A stretch of DNA of 64,000 bases, from positions 1 to 64,000 of the forward strand of contig JADLFV010000109.1 of the NCBI GenBank assembly GCA_020849625.1. Reading direction: 5' to 3'. Below the pieces are notes generated by a model. The model saw only the letters and a program-made list of their open reading frames with translations, did no database searches and was not told where the DNA came from. The position numbers were made by a program, and so were the translations under genes. Shown piece after piece: positions 52,487 through 60,711 of this stretch. Every line of letters begins with the position of its first letter. Position 1 is the stretch's first letter. The DNA comes from Phycisphaeraceae bacterium. GTDB lineage: Bacteria; Planctomycetota; Phycisphaerae; Phycisphaerales; Phycisphaeraceae.

Positions 52487-53356
52487 ATGCCTCGCCTCGA
52501 CGAATTTGTCAGCGATGACGCGCTGGATCAGTTGATCGCCCTGGCGGTGCGGGAGGACATGGGCTGGCAACGCCGCGACCTGACCAGTGAGGCGATTATC
52601 CCAGTCGATGCCAGCGCAACCGCCCGCATGGTCAGCCGCTCACCCGGCATCGTCTGTGGATTATCAATGCTCCAGCGCATCGCGGCCGCGTTCGATCCGA
52701 AGCTGGCCGTCAAGTTGTACGCGGCCGACGGCGATGCGGTGACCCCCGGAAGTTGCGTGGCTGAGATTACCGGGACGTTGCGATCCATCCTTGCAGCCGA
52801 GCGCACCGCGTTGAACTTCGTCTGCCACCTGTCGGGCATCGCCACCTTCACCAGCCGCTTCGTCGAGGCCGTCGCGGGAACCAGGGCCAAAATCTACGAC
52901 ACGCGCAAGACCATTCCCGCTTACCGGGGCCTGGCCAAGTTTGCCGTGGTCTGCGGCGGCGGCTGTTCGCACCGCATGGGCCTCCACGATGCCGTACTGA
53001 TCAAAGACAATCACCTGGCCTACACCGCGATGGACGAACTGGCCCAGGCCATCGCGCGGGCGCGCTCCGGGGCGGCGTTCGTCGAGATCGAGGTCGATAC
53101 CCGCCAGCAGTTGCAGCAGGTGCTGACCATGGGCGCCGACATCGTGCTGCTGGACAACATGCCCCCGGAAGTGCTCAAACAGGCGGTGGACTTGCGCGAT
53201 CAGATCGCCCCGCAGGTGAAGCTGGAAGCCTCCGGCGGCGTGACGCTGGACAATGTGCCGGTCATCGCCGAAACCGGCGTCGATCGCATCGCCATCGGCG
53301 CCCTGACGCATTCGGCGCCCGCCTTGGACCTGGGCCTGGACATCGAGCAGGCATGA
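52487..53356 (+). CDS. nadC: Nicotinate-nucleotide pyrophosphorylase (carboxylating)
   Basis: NadC makes NaMN from quinolinate and PRPP. The 289-residue protein shows EDMGWQRRDLTSEAI, SPGIVCGL, the substrate motif ERTALNFVCHLSGIAT, YDTRKTIPAYRGLAKFAV, GGGCSHRMGLHDAVLIKDNHL, VEIEVDT, ILLDNMPP-like VLLDNMPPE and LEASGGVTLDN. The ATG at 52487 has GGAG 9 nt before; a GTG at 52463 is less likely. The stop overlaps the birA start as ATGA. Confidence 0.95.
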   Translation: MPRLDEFVSDDALDQLIALAVREDMGWQRRDLTSEAIIPVDASATARMVSRSPGIVCGLSMLQRIAAAFDPKLAVKLYAADGDAVTPGSCVAEITGTLRSILAAERTALNFVCHLSGIATFTSRFVEAVAGTRAKIYDTRKTIPAYRGLAKFAVVCGGGCSHRMGLHDAVLIKDNHLAYTAMDELAQAIARARSGAAFVEIEVDTRQQLQQVLTMGADIVLLDNMPPEVLKQAVDLRDQIAPQVKLEASGGVTLDNVPVIAETGVDRIAIGALTHSAPALDLGLDIEQA

Positions 53357-54258
53357 GTGAGTTGAACGTCAAGCTGTTGTGGCGACTGTTGCGCGAGACG
53401 GAGCCGATCGCGGATGTGCCGGCCGATCAGTTGCGACTGCTGCGCCAGAGCGGGTGCAAGCTGGAAGTGCATCCAGCCCACGGTGTGCGCCTGCTGGAGT
53501 CGGGGCTGGGTGTGTGGGCGGATCTGCTCGAGAGCGTCGTGCCGCAGGCGGTGGTGTACGGGCGGACTGCCAGCACGCAAGACGTGGCCCGGCAGATGTT
53601 CGAGCAGCGCGGCAAAGAGGCTGACAGCTGCGTGGCGACGACGCATGAACAGACGCGCGGCCGGGGCCGACTGGGCAGAACCTGGTCCGCACCGGCGGGA
53701 AGTGCCGCGATTTTCAGCCGCGTTTGTTTGCTCAGCGAGCGTGCCAACGCCGCCACGGACCGCATCACGCTGGCGGCGAGCGTGGCGGTGGCGCGGGCGA
53801 TCGAGCCGATGCTGCACCGATCCGTGCGGATCAAGTGGCCCAACGACGTGATCGTGTCCGATCGCAAAATTGCCGGCATCCTGGTGGAAACCGCACAAGC
53901 CCGCGGCTGCCTGGCGGCCATCCTCGGCATTGGCATCAACGTCAACATGCCCCCGGAAGCGCTGCCCGTCCCCACCGCCACCAGTTTCACCGCGTTGGGT
54001 GAGCGTGCCGACCGCCTGCTGGTGATCGCCGAGACACTGCGCCAGCTTGACATCGCCCTGCACAGCGACGCCGATGACCTGCTCGATGAGTGGCGGAAGC
54101 GAAGTCTGCTGCTGCACCACCAGGTCGAACTACTGCACGACGGCCGGTCGGTGCGCGGCGAGGTGATCGATCTGGACCCGCTGGACGGTCTGATCGTGCG
54201 CACGGGTGACGGCCGGCTCGTTCACCTGCCGGCTGCAACGACCACGGTGGTCAAGTAG
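53353..54258 (+). CDS. birA: Biotin--[acetyl-CoA-carboxylase] ligase
   Basis: A 301-residue biotin protein ligase. A divergent N-terminal region of about 65 residues, only faintly like the BirA winged helix, precedes the catalytic domain: RTASTQDVAR, the biotin-AMP loop HEQTRGRGRLGRTWSAP, IKWPNDVIVSDRKIAGILVE and GIGINVNMP. The C-terminal SH3-like domain ends with GEVIDLDPLDGLIVRTGDGRLVHLP. It biotinylates acetyl-CoA carboxylase. Overlap with nadC indicates coupling; the pair also occurs in other bacteria with NadC-BirA linkage. Confidence 0.92.
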   Translation: MSELNVKLLWRLLRETEPIADVPADQLRLLRQSGCKLEVHPAHGVRLLESGLGVWADLLESVVPQAVVYGRTASTQDVARQMFEQRGKEADSCVATTHEQTRGRGRLGRTWSAPAGSAAIFSRVCLLSERANAATDRITLAASVAVARAIEPMLHRSVRIKWPNDVIVSDRKIAGILVETAQARGCLAAILGIGINVNMPPEALPVPTATSFTALGERADRLLVIAETLRQLDIALHSDADDLLDEWRKRSLLLHHQVELLHDGRSVRGEVIDLDPLDGLIVRTGDGRLVHLPAATTTVVK

Positions 54259-54284
54259 GCCGTTCTTTTTTGCGACCTTCCCGG

Positions 54285-54290
54285 TATCAT
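54285..54290 (+). promoter_or_regulatory. -10 box of DUF1570-like gene, probably leaderless
   Basis: TATCAT, 7 nt, ATG at 54298, only 40 bp after the birA stop. Confidence 0.45.
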
Positions 54291-54297
54291 GTAACTC

Positions 54298-55287
54298 ATG
54301 GGGCACGTCTTTCCATCCGGCGGCAGGCTGATTCTTTTGCTTATCTTCATGCTGTCGGCCGCCACAGCATCAGCGGCGGAACGCACGAGCAAGCAGAACA
54401 ACGGCTGGGAGTGGGCACCGCTGGATATCGAAACCATGCGCGGCATGGCCCGGTCGATCGAGCAGCGCGATCGGGGTTACCTGCTGGCCGGGGCTGGCTG
54501 GTGGGTCTGGTCGGATGTCTCATCGGAGTTCACCGTGCAGGTGGCGTATTACCTGCAGCGCTTCGAACAACTGTTCAGTCAGATCGCCCCGCTGGCCGGC
54601 CGCCCGATTGATCCAGCCATTCCACGGGTGATGTTCTTCGAGCGACAACTGGCGTACAAACAGATGATCGCCAACCGCGACGCCAGCGGGCATGCCGAGT
54701 ATCGCTGGGACACCGACCGCATCACGGAGATCGGCTTCGCCACGCGACTCGATCAGTACCAGCAGAAGGACTTCGATCGCCTCAACCGCGCCACGCTTCA
54801 GCACGAGGCGGTCCACTGCCTGCTCCAGAAATCGCTCGGCCCACATGCAGCCCCAAGCTGGTTCCACGAAGGTCATGCTGAATACTTCGAGCGATGGGAC
54901 CCGCGACAGACCGTGAATGAAAACCGACACAGGCTGTTTCTGCGCAACGCTACCGGACCGGTCGGTGTTGAGTTCCAGCGCAGCGGGCAGTTACCCTCTA
55001 TCATCGAGGCGTTGAACCTGCAACAGGCCAGCGACATGTTCGGCCGCGATGGTGGGCACGACAGTCACTACTACTACGATCTGACGCGCAGCCTGATGGA
55101 GACTCTGCTCAACGACCCCGAAGGCATTGCCCTTTATCAGAAGCTGTTCGAGCGCCTGCGGCAGGATGAGCCGGTGTTGATCACGCAGGAAGAGGCCGCC
55201 ACGCTGCAAACCCGCTGGCACCAGCGCCTCAGAGATGCCATCCGAGCCGCCGAACAGGAAAAAGCACAGGAAGACAAGCGACGCTGA
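54298..55287 (+). CDS. Secreted gluzincin-like metallopeptidase (DUF1570-like)
   Basis: The 329-residue protein has a signal peptide (LILLLIFMLSAATASA) and a zinc-peptidase-like core: HEAVHCLL carries an H-E-x-x-H and WFHEGHAEYFE the downstream glutamate helix. An aromatic YYYDLTRSLMETLL helix resembles the G-W-x-x-x-W region of planctomycete DUF1570 proteins. The C-terminus is a charged helix (RAAEQEKAQEDKRR). Probably a periplasmic or secreted peptidase; substrate unknown. Confidence 0.75.
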   Translation: MGHVFPSGGRLILLLIFMLSAATASAAERTSKQNNGWEWAPLDIETMRGMARSIEQRDRGYLLAGAGWWVWSDVSSEFTVQVAYYLQRFEQLFSQIAPLAGRPIDPAIPRVMFFERQLAYKQMIANRDASGHAEYRWDTDRITEIGFATRLDQYQQKDFDRLNRATLQHEAVHCLLQKSLGPHAAPSWFHEGHAEYFERWDPRQTVNENRHRLFLRNATGPVGVEFQRSGQLPSIIEALNLQQASDMFGRDGGHDSHYYYDLTRSLMETLLNDPEGIALYQKLFERLRQDEPVLITQEEAATLQTRWHQRLRDAIRAAEQEKAQEDKRR

Positions 55288-55319
55288 GGGTGTTGCCGTC
55301 TGTGCGGACGCGGGAGCAC

Positions 55320-56462
55320 TCAGCCCTGAGCCAGATCGACCAGCACATCCAGCCCGGCCGCCAGCATATCGTCATCACAGGCGTAGCTGATGCGCAGATG
55401 CGTGTCGCGCTCGCTGAAGACGCCCCCCGGAATCACCAGAACATTTCGGGCTATGGCCCGCTCGACGAATTGCGTGGCGGTGAGTTTCAGCTTGTCCGGC
55501 ACCTTGGGAAATGCGTAGAACGCGCCGCCGGGGGTGACCAGTTCGAAGTGCCCTGACAGCTTGTCGATCAGCATGTCGCGCTTGCGGCGATAGTCCGCCA
55601 CGTGCTCGCTCATGTCCACGTCCATCGCGGCGACGCCGGCCACCTGCACCATGGACGGGGCGCAGACGAATGAATACTGCTGGAGCTTGGTCATTTGCTC
55701 GACGATGGGCTGCGGACCAGCCACGTAACCGAGGCGCCAGCCGGTCATGGCGTATGTTTTGGAGTAGCCGCGCATCAGCAGGACATTGGGGCTGAAATCG
55801 GCCGGAGACGGCAAACGGCCGTTTACTTTCTCGTGACAGAACTCGTCGTAGATTTCATCCGACAGCATCAGCAGCCCGCGTTGATCGCACAGTTGAGCCA
55901 GGTCCCTGCACACTTCCGGGGGCAGCACGACGCCGGTGGGATTGCAGGGTGAGTTGACCATCAGAAGTTTGCTGCGCGGAGTGAGTTTTTCAGCGACGCG
56001 CGCAGCTGTCAGTTGGAAGTCGGGGTAGGTGTCAACAAACACCGCCTTGCCCCCGGCCAGCGTGACCAGGTGCTTGTACATCACGAAATAGGGATCCGCG
56101 ATCAGCACTTCATCACCGGGCCCCACGCAGCACATCAGCGCCAGCAGCAATCCGCCGGAAACGCCGGAACTGATCAGCACGCCGCAGCCTTTGCCGTGCG
56201 TGTCAGGAAACTCCGTGGCGAGCTGGGCGCGGACCCGTGCGATCAGGTCGGCAATGCCCTGGGTCTGCGTGTAACGGTTGAAGCCGGCGTTGATGGCCTT
56301 GATGGCGCGTTCCTTGATCGCCTGCGGCACGTCGAAGTCAGGCTGGCCGATGGAGAGATTGATCGGCTTGTCCAGCTTGGCCGCCAGATCGAAAACGCGG
56401 CGAATGCCGGAGGCGTCGATGGCTCGCAGGCGATCGGTGATGAAGCTGTCAGCATTCCACAT
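55320..56462 (-). CDS. Class I/II pyridoxal-phosphate aminotransferase (aspartate-aminotransferase-like)
   Basis: The 380-residue enzyme shows INLSIGQPDFDVP, RYTQTQGIADLIARV, SSGVSGGLLLAL, NSPCNPTGVVLP, the LSDEIYDEFCHE aspartate/tyrosine pair, the PLP lysine in GYSKTYAMTGWRLGY and the substrate arginine near LRISYA. It falls in the I-gamma aspartate/aromatic group. The exact substrate cannot be read. TATAAT lies 8 nt before the ATG, again suggesting a leaderless transcript. Confidence 0.88.
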   Translation of the reverse strand: MWNADSFITDRLRAIDASGIRRVFDLAAKLDKPINLSIGQPDFDVPQAIKERAIKAINAGFNRYTQTQGIADLIARVRAQLATEFPDTHGKGCGVLISSGVSGGLLLALMCCVGPGDEVLIADPYFVMYKHLVTLAGGKAVFVDTYPDFQLTAARVAEKLTPRSKLLMVNSPCNPTGVVLPPEVCRDLAQLCDQRGLLMLSDEIYDEFCHEKVNGRLPSPADFSPNVLLMRGYSKTYAMTGWRLGYVAGPQPIVEQMTKLQQYSFVCAPSMVQVAGVAAMDVDMSEHVADYRRKRDMLIDKLSGHFELVTPGGAFYAFPKVPDKLKLTATQFVERAIARNVLVIPGGVFSERDTHLRISYACDDDMLAAGLDVLVDLAQG

Positions 56463-56470
56463 GGCGCGTG

Positions 56471-56476
56471 ATTATA
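56471..56476 (-). promoter_or_regulatory. -10 box of the aminotransferase gene, probably leaderless
   Basis: TATAAT on the minus strand, 8 nt before ATG 56462. Confidence 0.55.
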
Positions 56477-56718
56477 CGACCCGGCCGGCGCTCCTGCGTC
56501 ATGCGCACCAGGTGTCGGGACAGGTGGACACGACGGCTGGTGTTGCGTAAGTGGCGAGCGAGGCATTAGCGGTATGGGCGGCGGATGACAGGTTGACTGG
56601 TGCAGGTCAGTGTTGAGACATGAACCGTTGCGCGGGACACAACGGCCATCATGGGTGGATGGCGTGGTGAACGGCTGCGGGGCTGCGCGTGGTGTTGCTT
56701 GTGTGACGCGGGGTGAGG

Positions 56719-57027
56719 TTACTTCTTCTTGCCGCCGGCTTTGGCGCCGGCTTTGGCGTCGGCTTTGGCGACGGGAGCGGCGGCAGCAGGCGCGGCGGCG
56801 GCGGGAGCGGCCGCTTCGGCGCCGGGGGCGGCGGCCTCCTCCTTCTTCTTGGCCTTGCCGCCGGTGACCACCTTGCGGTTGGCGACCTTGGGCAGGCCGA
56901 GCGGATCGCCGGCCACGCGGTCGAAGCTTTTGCGATGGGCAAGGCGTTCGATGCGCTCAGCGCGGGACAGGACGTTGCGATGGCGGGCCAGGTTGCCGGC
57001 GGTCTTGAGGCTACGGTCGATGCTCAT
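56719..57027 (-). CDS. PVC-superphylum small basic protein
   Basis: The 102-residue protein starts SIDRSLKTAGNLARHRNVLSRAERIERL, followed by GLPKVANRKVV, which is the conserved block of the small basic protein family confined to Planctomycetes, Verrucomicrobia, Chlamydiae and relatives (TIGR04137 as I recall). The last 50 residues are Ala/Lys/Pro-rich and basic, histone-tail-like. It is thought to be a housekeeping, possibly ribosome- or nucleic-acid-associated protein; function is unproven. GAGGATC precedes the ATG. It is a strong phylum marker for this window. Confidence 0.9.
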   Translation of the reverse strand: MSIDRSLKTAGNLARHRNVLSRAERIERLAHRKSFDRVAGDPLGLPKVANRKVVTGGKAKKKEEAAAPGAEAAAPAAAAPAAAAPVAKADAKAGAKAGGKKK

Positions 57028-57159
57028 GTGATCCTCAGTTCAATTAATGATTTCCTGATTGCGGGATTGCCTGAATGGTTTCAAGTCTGAGCAGGCAACT
57101 GATTTCGTTTTCACACGCCCATTCGAGCAATCAGGCATTCACGCAATCTTTCATTCCAT

Positions 57160-57888
57160 TCACTCGTACTTGTCCCACCAGATGGAGCTGAGGTCTTCGC
57201 CTCGCCCGCCGTTCTGGGCTTTCCATTCCCGACCCAGCCGCTTGAGTTTGGTTTCATACTCTTCGCGGGCCGCCCGGAAGCCGCCATCGCCCCGCAGGCC
57301 ATGCAGGCCCACGAGGTGGTAAAGCTCCTCATTTTTACCGGAAATGATGAAAGTATCAACTCCCCCCTGGGCCAGGAAGGCTCCCAACCGCTTGGCCTCG
57401 GGCAGGGTGCAGTAAACCAGGATGGGGTAATTGAGGCCTTTTTGCCGGGGATCCGTAGTCCTGGTCACGGCTGCGCCCCCGCCCCCGGAAGGTGCCCTGG
57501 AGCTTGCCCCGGCACCGGCACCGTCTGAATCAGCGGCCGTCGGGTCCACCACCAGGGGAGCGGCTGAACTGCGGTAGTCCTGCACCGCCTGCATCTGCTT
57601 CTGGTAGCGGGAGTCAGCAGCAGCGCGGCCCCGTGACTGGCCCACCCAGTAGGCGATCATGATCAGCAGCAGCAGGCCCGCCACGATCAACAAGGCCATG
57701 CCCTTGGGCAGACGCAGCGACACCGGTTCGCCGCCGGTCAGCCAGTCGCTTAGCGAGAACTTTCCGCCCTCCTCAGCCTGCTCGCGCGGACGCGGCGAAC
57801 GCCAGGCATGATTCGGCTGGCGCATGGCCTCACGACCACCCGGCCTCATGATCTCGTACGGCGGGATGTCGGTCTTGCGAGGGGCCAT
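57160..57888 (-). CDS. Single-pass membrane protein of unknown function
   Basis: The 242-residue product has a cytoplasmic arm of about 70 residues, one helix (MALLIVAGLLLLIMIAYWVG), a spacer with a Gly/Ser/Ala-rich segment, and a folded C-terminal domain (LNYPILVYCTLPEAKRLGAFLAQGGVDTFII ... HLVGLHGLRGDGGFRAAREEYETKLK). That end resembles small SPOR-like ferredoxin folds, but the match is not firm. The low-complexity segment is coded around a CTTCCGGGGG copy (57482). I start at 57888; the open frame beyond is a repeat element. Confidence 0.65.
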   Translation of the reverse strand: MAPRKTDIPPYEIMRPGGREAMRQPNHAWRSPRPREQAEEGGKFSLSDWLTGGEPVSLRLPKGMALLIVAGLLLLIMIAYWVGQSRGRAAADSRYQKQMQAVQDYRSSAAPLVVDPTAADSDGAGAGASSRAPSGGGGAAVTRTTDPRQKGLNYPILVYCTLPEAKRLGAFLAQGGVDTFIISGKNEELYHLVGLHGLRGDGGFRAAREEYETKLKRLGREWKAQNGGRGEDLSSIWWDKYE

Positions 57889-57894
57889 GGTTAG

Positions 57895-57987
57895 TTTCAA
57901 GTTTCGAGTTTTGAGTTCCGAGTTTCGAGTTTCGAATTCTTTGTTTCGGTTCCGCAGCGAAAAACTCGAAACTCGGAACTCGAAACC
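57895..57987. repeat. Paired-arm heptad element, TTTCGAG family (second copy)
   Basis: Left arm has TTTCGAG/TTCCGAG 7-nt units; the right arm (57960-57987) has the complementary CTCGAAA/CTCGGAA units. It uses the same units as the element at 13295-13424, and separates acpS from the membrane protein gene. Confidence 0.8.
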
Positions 57988-57994
57988 ATGCCTT

Positions 57995-58381
57995 TTATCG
58001 GCCAACTCCGATGGCACTTGCCACCGAATGCGTCTGAATGTGGCTGAGGCTGATCCACCATTCGCTGATGCCAAGCTGCTCGGCTTTTCGGGCTGCCTCG
58101 CCATGCAGTAAGACGCTCGGCTGACCCGAAGGTTCGCGCAGCACTTCCACGTCGGTCCAGTGGATGCCACCCGACCAGCCGGTGCCCAGCACCTTGAACA
58201 CCGCCTCCTTGGCGGCGAAGCGACCGGCCAGATGCTCGACGCGACGGGGATTGTTGCGGTCGGCATAGGCCTGCTCGGCTGCGGTGTAGCAGCGATCGAG
58301 AAATCGTCGGCCGTGTTCCTCGAGCATCTGCCGCACCCGTGCGCTGTCCACCAGGTCGATACCGTGGCCGATGATCCGCAT
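57995..58381 (-). CDS. acpS: Holo-[acyl-carrier-protein] synthase
   Basis: AcpS transfers 4'-phosphopantetheine from CoA to ACP. The 128-residue protein has the two signatures GHGIDLVDSARV (Mg2+ Asp) and GRFAAKEAVFKVLGTG (Glu/Lys), and ends LSHIQTHSVASAIG. TACAAT 7 nt before the ATG indicates a leaderless message. It is divergent from mqnE across a paired-arm heptad element. Confidence 0.93.
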   Translation of the reverse strand: MRIIGHGIDLVDSARVRQMLEEHGRRFLDRCYTAAEQAYADRNNPRRVEHLAGRFAAKEAVFKVLGTGWSGGIHWTDVEVLREPSGQPSVLLHGEAARKAEQLGISEWWISLSHIQTHSVASAIGVGR

Positions 58382-58388
58382 GGGGGGT

Positions 58389-58394
58389 ATTGTA
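58389..58394 (-). promoter_or_regulatory. -10 box of acpS, probably leaderless
   Basis: TACAAT on the minus strand, 7 nt before ATG 58381, at the edge of the heptad element. Confidence 0.5.
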
Positions 58395-58486
58395 GTGAGT
58401 AGGCAGTAGGGAGTAGGGAGTAGGGGTGATGGCCTTGAGAGCCCTCGAATGCGGAACCCTACTGCCTACTGCCTACTCACTACTCC
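58392..58486. repeat. Paired-arm heptad element (GTAGGCA/GTAGGGA units) between divergent genes
   Basis: Left arm 58392-58426 and right arm 58457-58486 are reverse complements built of 7-nt units. The element lies exactly between the -10 boxes of acpS and mqnE, so both promoters must draw their -35 regions from its arms. Confidence 0.85.
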
Positions 58487-58496
58487 CTGTTCCCCC

Positions 58497-58502
58497 TACA
58501 AT
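58497..58502 (+). promoter_or_regulatory. -10 box of mqnE, probably leaderless
   Basis: TACAAT, 6 nt (all G/C), ATG at 58509. Confidence 0.5.
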
Positions 58503-58508
58503 GCCCCC

Positions 58509-59675
58509 ATGGACCAGGCACTCGCACCCATTGCCCGCAAGGTGGAAGCCGGCCAACGGCTCAGCGCCGAGGATGGCCGGGTGCTGTTGCATGCGCGGGA
58601 CATCTGGACCATCGGCGAGCTGGCCAATCTCGTTCGCCGACGCAGGCACGGCGATGCGGCCTACTACAACATCAATCGGCACCTGAACTACACCAACGTC
58701 TGCGCCCTGTCGTGCAAGTTCTGCGGCTTTTATCGCAAGCAGGGCCAGGATGGGGCGTACGAATACGCCGTCGAGCAGATCGCTCAAGAAGCCCGCAAGG
58801 CATCTTCCGGGGGGGCCACGGAAATTCACATCGTCGGCGGGCTGCATCCCTATCTGCCGTTTTCCTACTACACCGACATGCTGCGGGCGATCCGGGCGGC
58901 GGCCCCGAAGATGCACATCAAGGCCTTCACCGCGGTGGAGATCGTACACCTGGCCCGCATTGACAAACGCCCCCGTGAGATCGGCCAGGTGCTCGCTGAT
59001 CTCAAGGAAGCGGGGCTCGGTTCACTGCCGGGCGGCGGCGCGGAAGTGTTTGACGATCGCGTGCACGATCAGGCGTTCAAAGGCAAAATTCGCTCCGGCC
59101 AGTGGCTGCAGGTGCATCGCACGGCTCACGAGCTGGGTCTGATGTCCAACGCCACCATGCTCTACGGCCACGTCGAGTCGCTCGAAGATCGCCTGCACCA
59201 CTTCATGCTGCTGCGCGACGAGCAGGATTACGCCCTGGAGCATCAATTGCCGGCGCGGTTCCAGGCCATCATTCCGTTGCCCTTCCTGCCCGACGGCAGT
59301 GATCTGAAGCATCTGCCCGGGCCCAGCGGATTGGAGAACCTGCGCCTGCTGGCGGTGGCGCGATTGCTGCTGGACAACTTCGATCACGTCAAGGCGTTCT
59401 GGATCATGCAGACGCTGCCGCTGGCCCAGGTCATGCTCGACTACGGGGCCGACGACATCGACGGCACCGTGGTCTGGTACGACATCACCAAGGTCACCGG
59501 TGGCACCACGCATCAGCAGGTGGATGTGCCCTCGCTGCGGCGGGCGATCGTCGAAGCGGGCTACCGCCCGGTGGAACGCGACACGCTGTACCGGCGAATC
59601 GAACGGCACGGCGCCGACTGGCGCGTGCTGGAGGATGAACCTGAACTGCTGATATCAAGTGACGCCAAGCCCTGA
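58509..59675 (+). CDS. mqnE: Aminodeoxyfutalosine synthase (radical SAM)
   Basis: MqnE joins 3-carboxyvinyl-oxybenzoate to adenosine in the futalosine route to menaquinone. The 388-residue protein has the radical-SAM cluster motif C-A-L-S-C-K-F-C-G-F-Y-R, preceded by INRHLNYTNVC, then IHIVGGLHPYLPFSYY, FTAVEIVHLA, GLGSLPGGGAEVFDD and FQAIIPLPF. These favour MqnE over the similar CofH and MqnC. The stop codon lies in a dispersed repeat shared with the 3' side of dapL. No other mqn gene is in the window. Confidence 0.9.
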   Translation: MDQALAPIARKVEAGQRLSAEDGRVLLHARDIWTIGELANLVRRRRHGDAAYYNINRHLNYTNVCALSCKFCGFYRKQGQDGAYEYAVEQIAQEARKASSGGATEIHIVGGLHPYLPFSYYTDMLRAIRAAAPKMHIKAFTAVEIVHLARIDKRPREIGQVLADLKEAGLGSLPGGGAEVFDDRVHDQAFKGKIRSGQWLQVHRTAHELGLMSNATMLYGHVESLEDRLHHFMLLRDEQDYALEHQLPARFQAIIPLPFLPDGSDLKHLPGPSGLENLRLLAVARLLLDNFDHVKAFWIMQTLPLAQVMLDYGADDIDGTVVWYDITKVTGGTTHQQVDVPSLRRAIVEAGYRPVERDTLYRRIERHGADWRVLEDEPELLISSDAKP

Positions 59676-59703
59676 GCAGTCCGCGACGAAGGGCTGGATC
59701 GTC
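59668..59703. repeat. Dispersed 3'-end repeat, copy 1 (mqnE)
   Basis: AGCCCTGAGCAGTCCGCGAC, then GAAGGGCTGGATC. The outer AGCCCT/AGGGCT can pair. A longer version follows the dapL stop at 62795-62833. Confidence 0.7.
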
Positions 59704-59776
59704 TGTGACGTGGGCGCGCGACCCGACCTTTCGCCCGCTGCTCGTTGAGCATCACGTCCAGCATCAACGTGGGCGC

Positions 59777-59893
59777 TCAGTTGACGACGCTTTCGAACTC
59801 GTATTCCTCCAGGTCGGCACAGGCGATCGCAGCAAGGTCGTCCTGCTCCAGGTCGCGGCGGGCCGGTGCGTTGTCGCGTCCGCACAAGGTCAA
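59777..59893 (-). CDS. Possible very small acidic protein
   Basis: A 38-codon frame from a TTG that overlaps the preceding gene's stop (TTGA) encodes a strongly acidic end (ADLEEYEFESVVN). Codon usage is similar to neighbours and the overlap resembles that used for the double-cubane gene. No family is recognisable; it may be chance. Confidence 0.25.
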   Translation of the reverse strand: MTLCGRDNAPARRDLEQDDLAAIACADLEEYEFESVVN

Positions 59894-60189
59894 TCTTCCA
59901 CGCAGTAGTGCAGGGGCTGCCAGTCATCCTCATCATGCTGGACCGTCAGCGACAACCGGCCGCAGACCATCTCCAGCCGGTCCGTGCCCTGCGGCAACCG
60001 GCAGCCGCGCTGGGCAGCGAACTGGCGGATGGCCTGGATCAGCTCGCGCTTGCTCAGCGTCACCGCAACCGAGCAACGGCTGCCCAGGGCCTGGCTCTGG
60101 CCCGGCATCCCGCCGCCGCGGCGTCCCGAGCTGCAGGAAATGTCCACCGCTCGCCATCCCTTCTCCTTGGCTGTGAGCCAGTATATCAT
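59890..60189 (-). CDS. Small hypothetical protein
   Basis: The convincing part is the last 72 residues (VTLSKRELIQAIRQFAAQRGC, RLEMVCGRLSLTV, a D-E-D-D acidic turn), which could be a compact alpha/beta domain. The start is uncertain: ATG 60189 has no ribosome site, a GTG at 60147 follows AAGGAG at 15 nt, and ATG 60108 is internal. An AT-rich stretch with TATACT-like sequence lies at 60180-60230. I do not recognise it. Confidence 0.4.
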   Translation of the reverse strand: MIYWLTAKEKGWRAVDISCSSGRRGGGMPGQSQALGSRCSVAVTLSKRELIQAIRQFAAQRGCRLPQGTDRLEMVCGRLSLTVQHDEDDWQPLHYCVED

Positions 60190-60258
60190 ATATGTTCGTA
60201 TTCTGATAGGGTATTTTCTAATCGATTCCTGACCGTGCAGAATCTGGTTACCCCCTAG

Positions 60259-60280
60259 CCGGCGAGCCACGTCTCGCCGG
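60259..60280. repeat. Hairpin CCGGCGAG-CCACGT-CTCGCCGG
   Basis: Perfect 8-bp stem. Stem and part of the loop match the terminator at 6026-6055. No U-tract on either side here. Confidence 0.7.
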
Positions 60281-60398
60281 ACGTACCGCCGCACATCTCC
60301 CGACCGCCACAGCCTCACCAACCCCCGTTTGTCCAGCCGCATGCAATCGGCTAAAATGCGTGGCTCGCCCGGCATCCTCACCACTGGAGCCCTTGGCT

Positions 60399-60668
60399 AT
60401 GATCGAAGCCCTCAAGGATGACAAGGTCATTAACGCCCTCGGCGGACGATTCCAGTTCACCAGTCTGGTGCAGCACCGCATCCGCGAGCTGATGGAAGGC
60501 GCTCGCCCATTGGTTGAACGCGCCGGCCGCACCGATTTCGAAGTGGCCGTGCAGGAAGTGGTTGAAGGCAAGATCGCCATCGGCAAACCTGTGGACGCGC
60601 TGTCCTCGCTGTCCCAGGAGGGCGCCTCCGATGTCGCCCCCGCGGATACTTCGGCCGCGGAAATCTGA
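60399..60668 (+). CDS. rpoZ: RNA polymerase omega subunit
   Basis: The 89-residue protein starts MIEALKDDKVINALGGRFQFTSLVQHRIRELM, the core of omega (R-F-x-L-T-x-L-V-x-x-R-x-x-x-L), and continues with a short region ending in an Ala/Asp-rich tail. Omega chaperones beta' in RNA polymerase. TAAAAT lies about 45 nt upstream. It precedes the coaC-like gene by 43 bp, an order seen in many bacteria (rpoZ-coaBC), which supports the call. Confidence 0.85.
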   Translation: MIEALKDDKVINALGGRFQFTSLVQHRIRELMEGARPLVERAGRTDFEVAVQEVVEGKIAIGKPVDALSSLSQEGASDVAPADTSAAEI

Positions 60669-60711
60669 ACCGGCCCCGTGGCAACCGGCCGCGCCCAATG
60701 CGGGCTGACGC

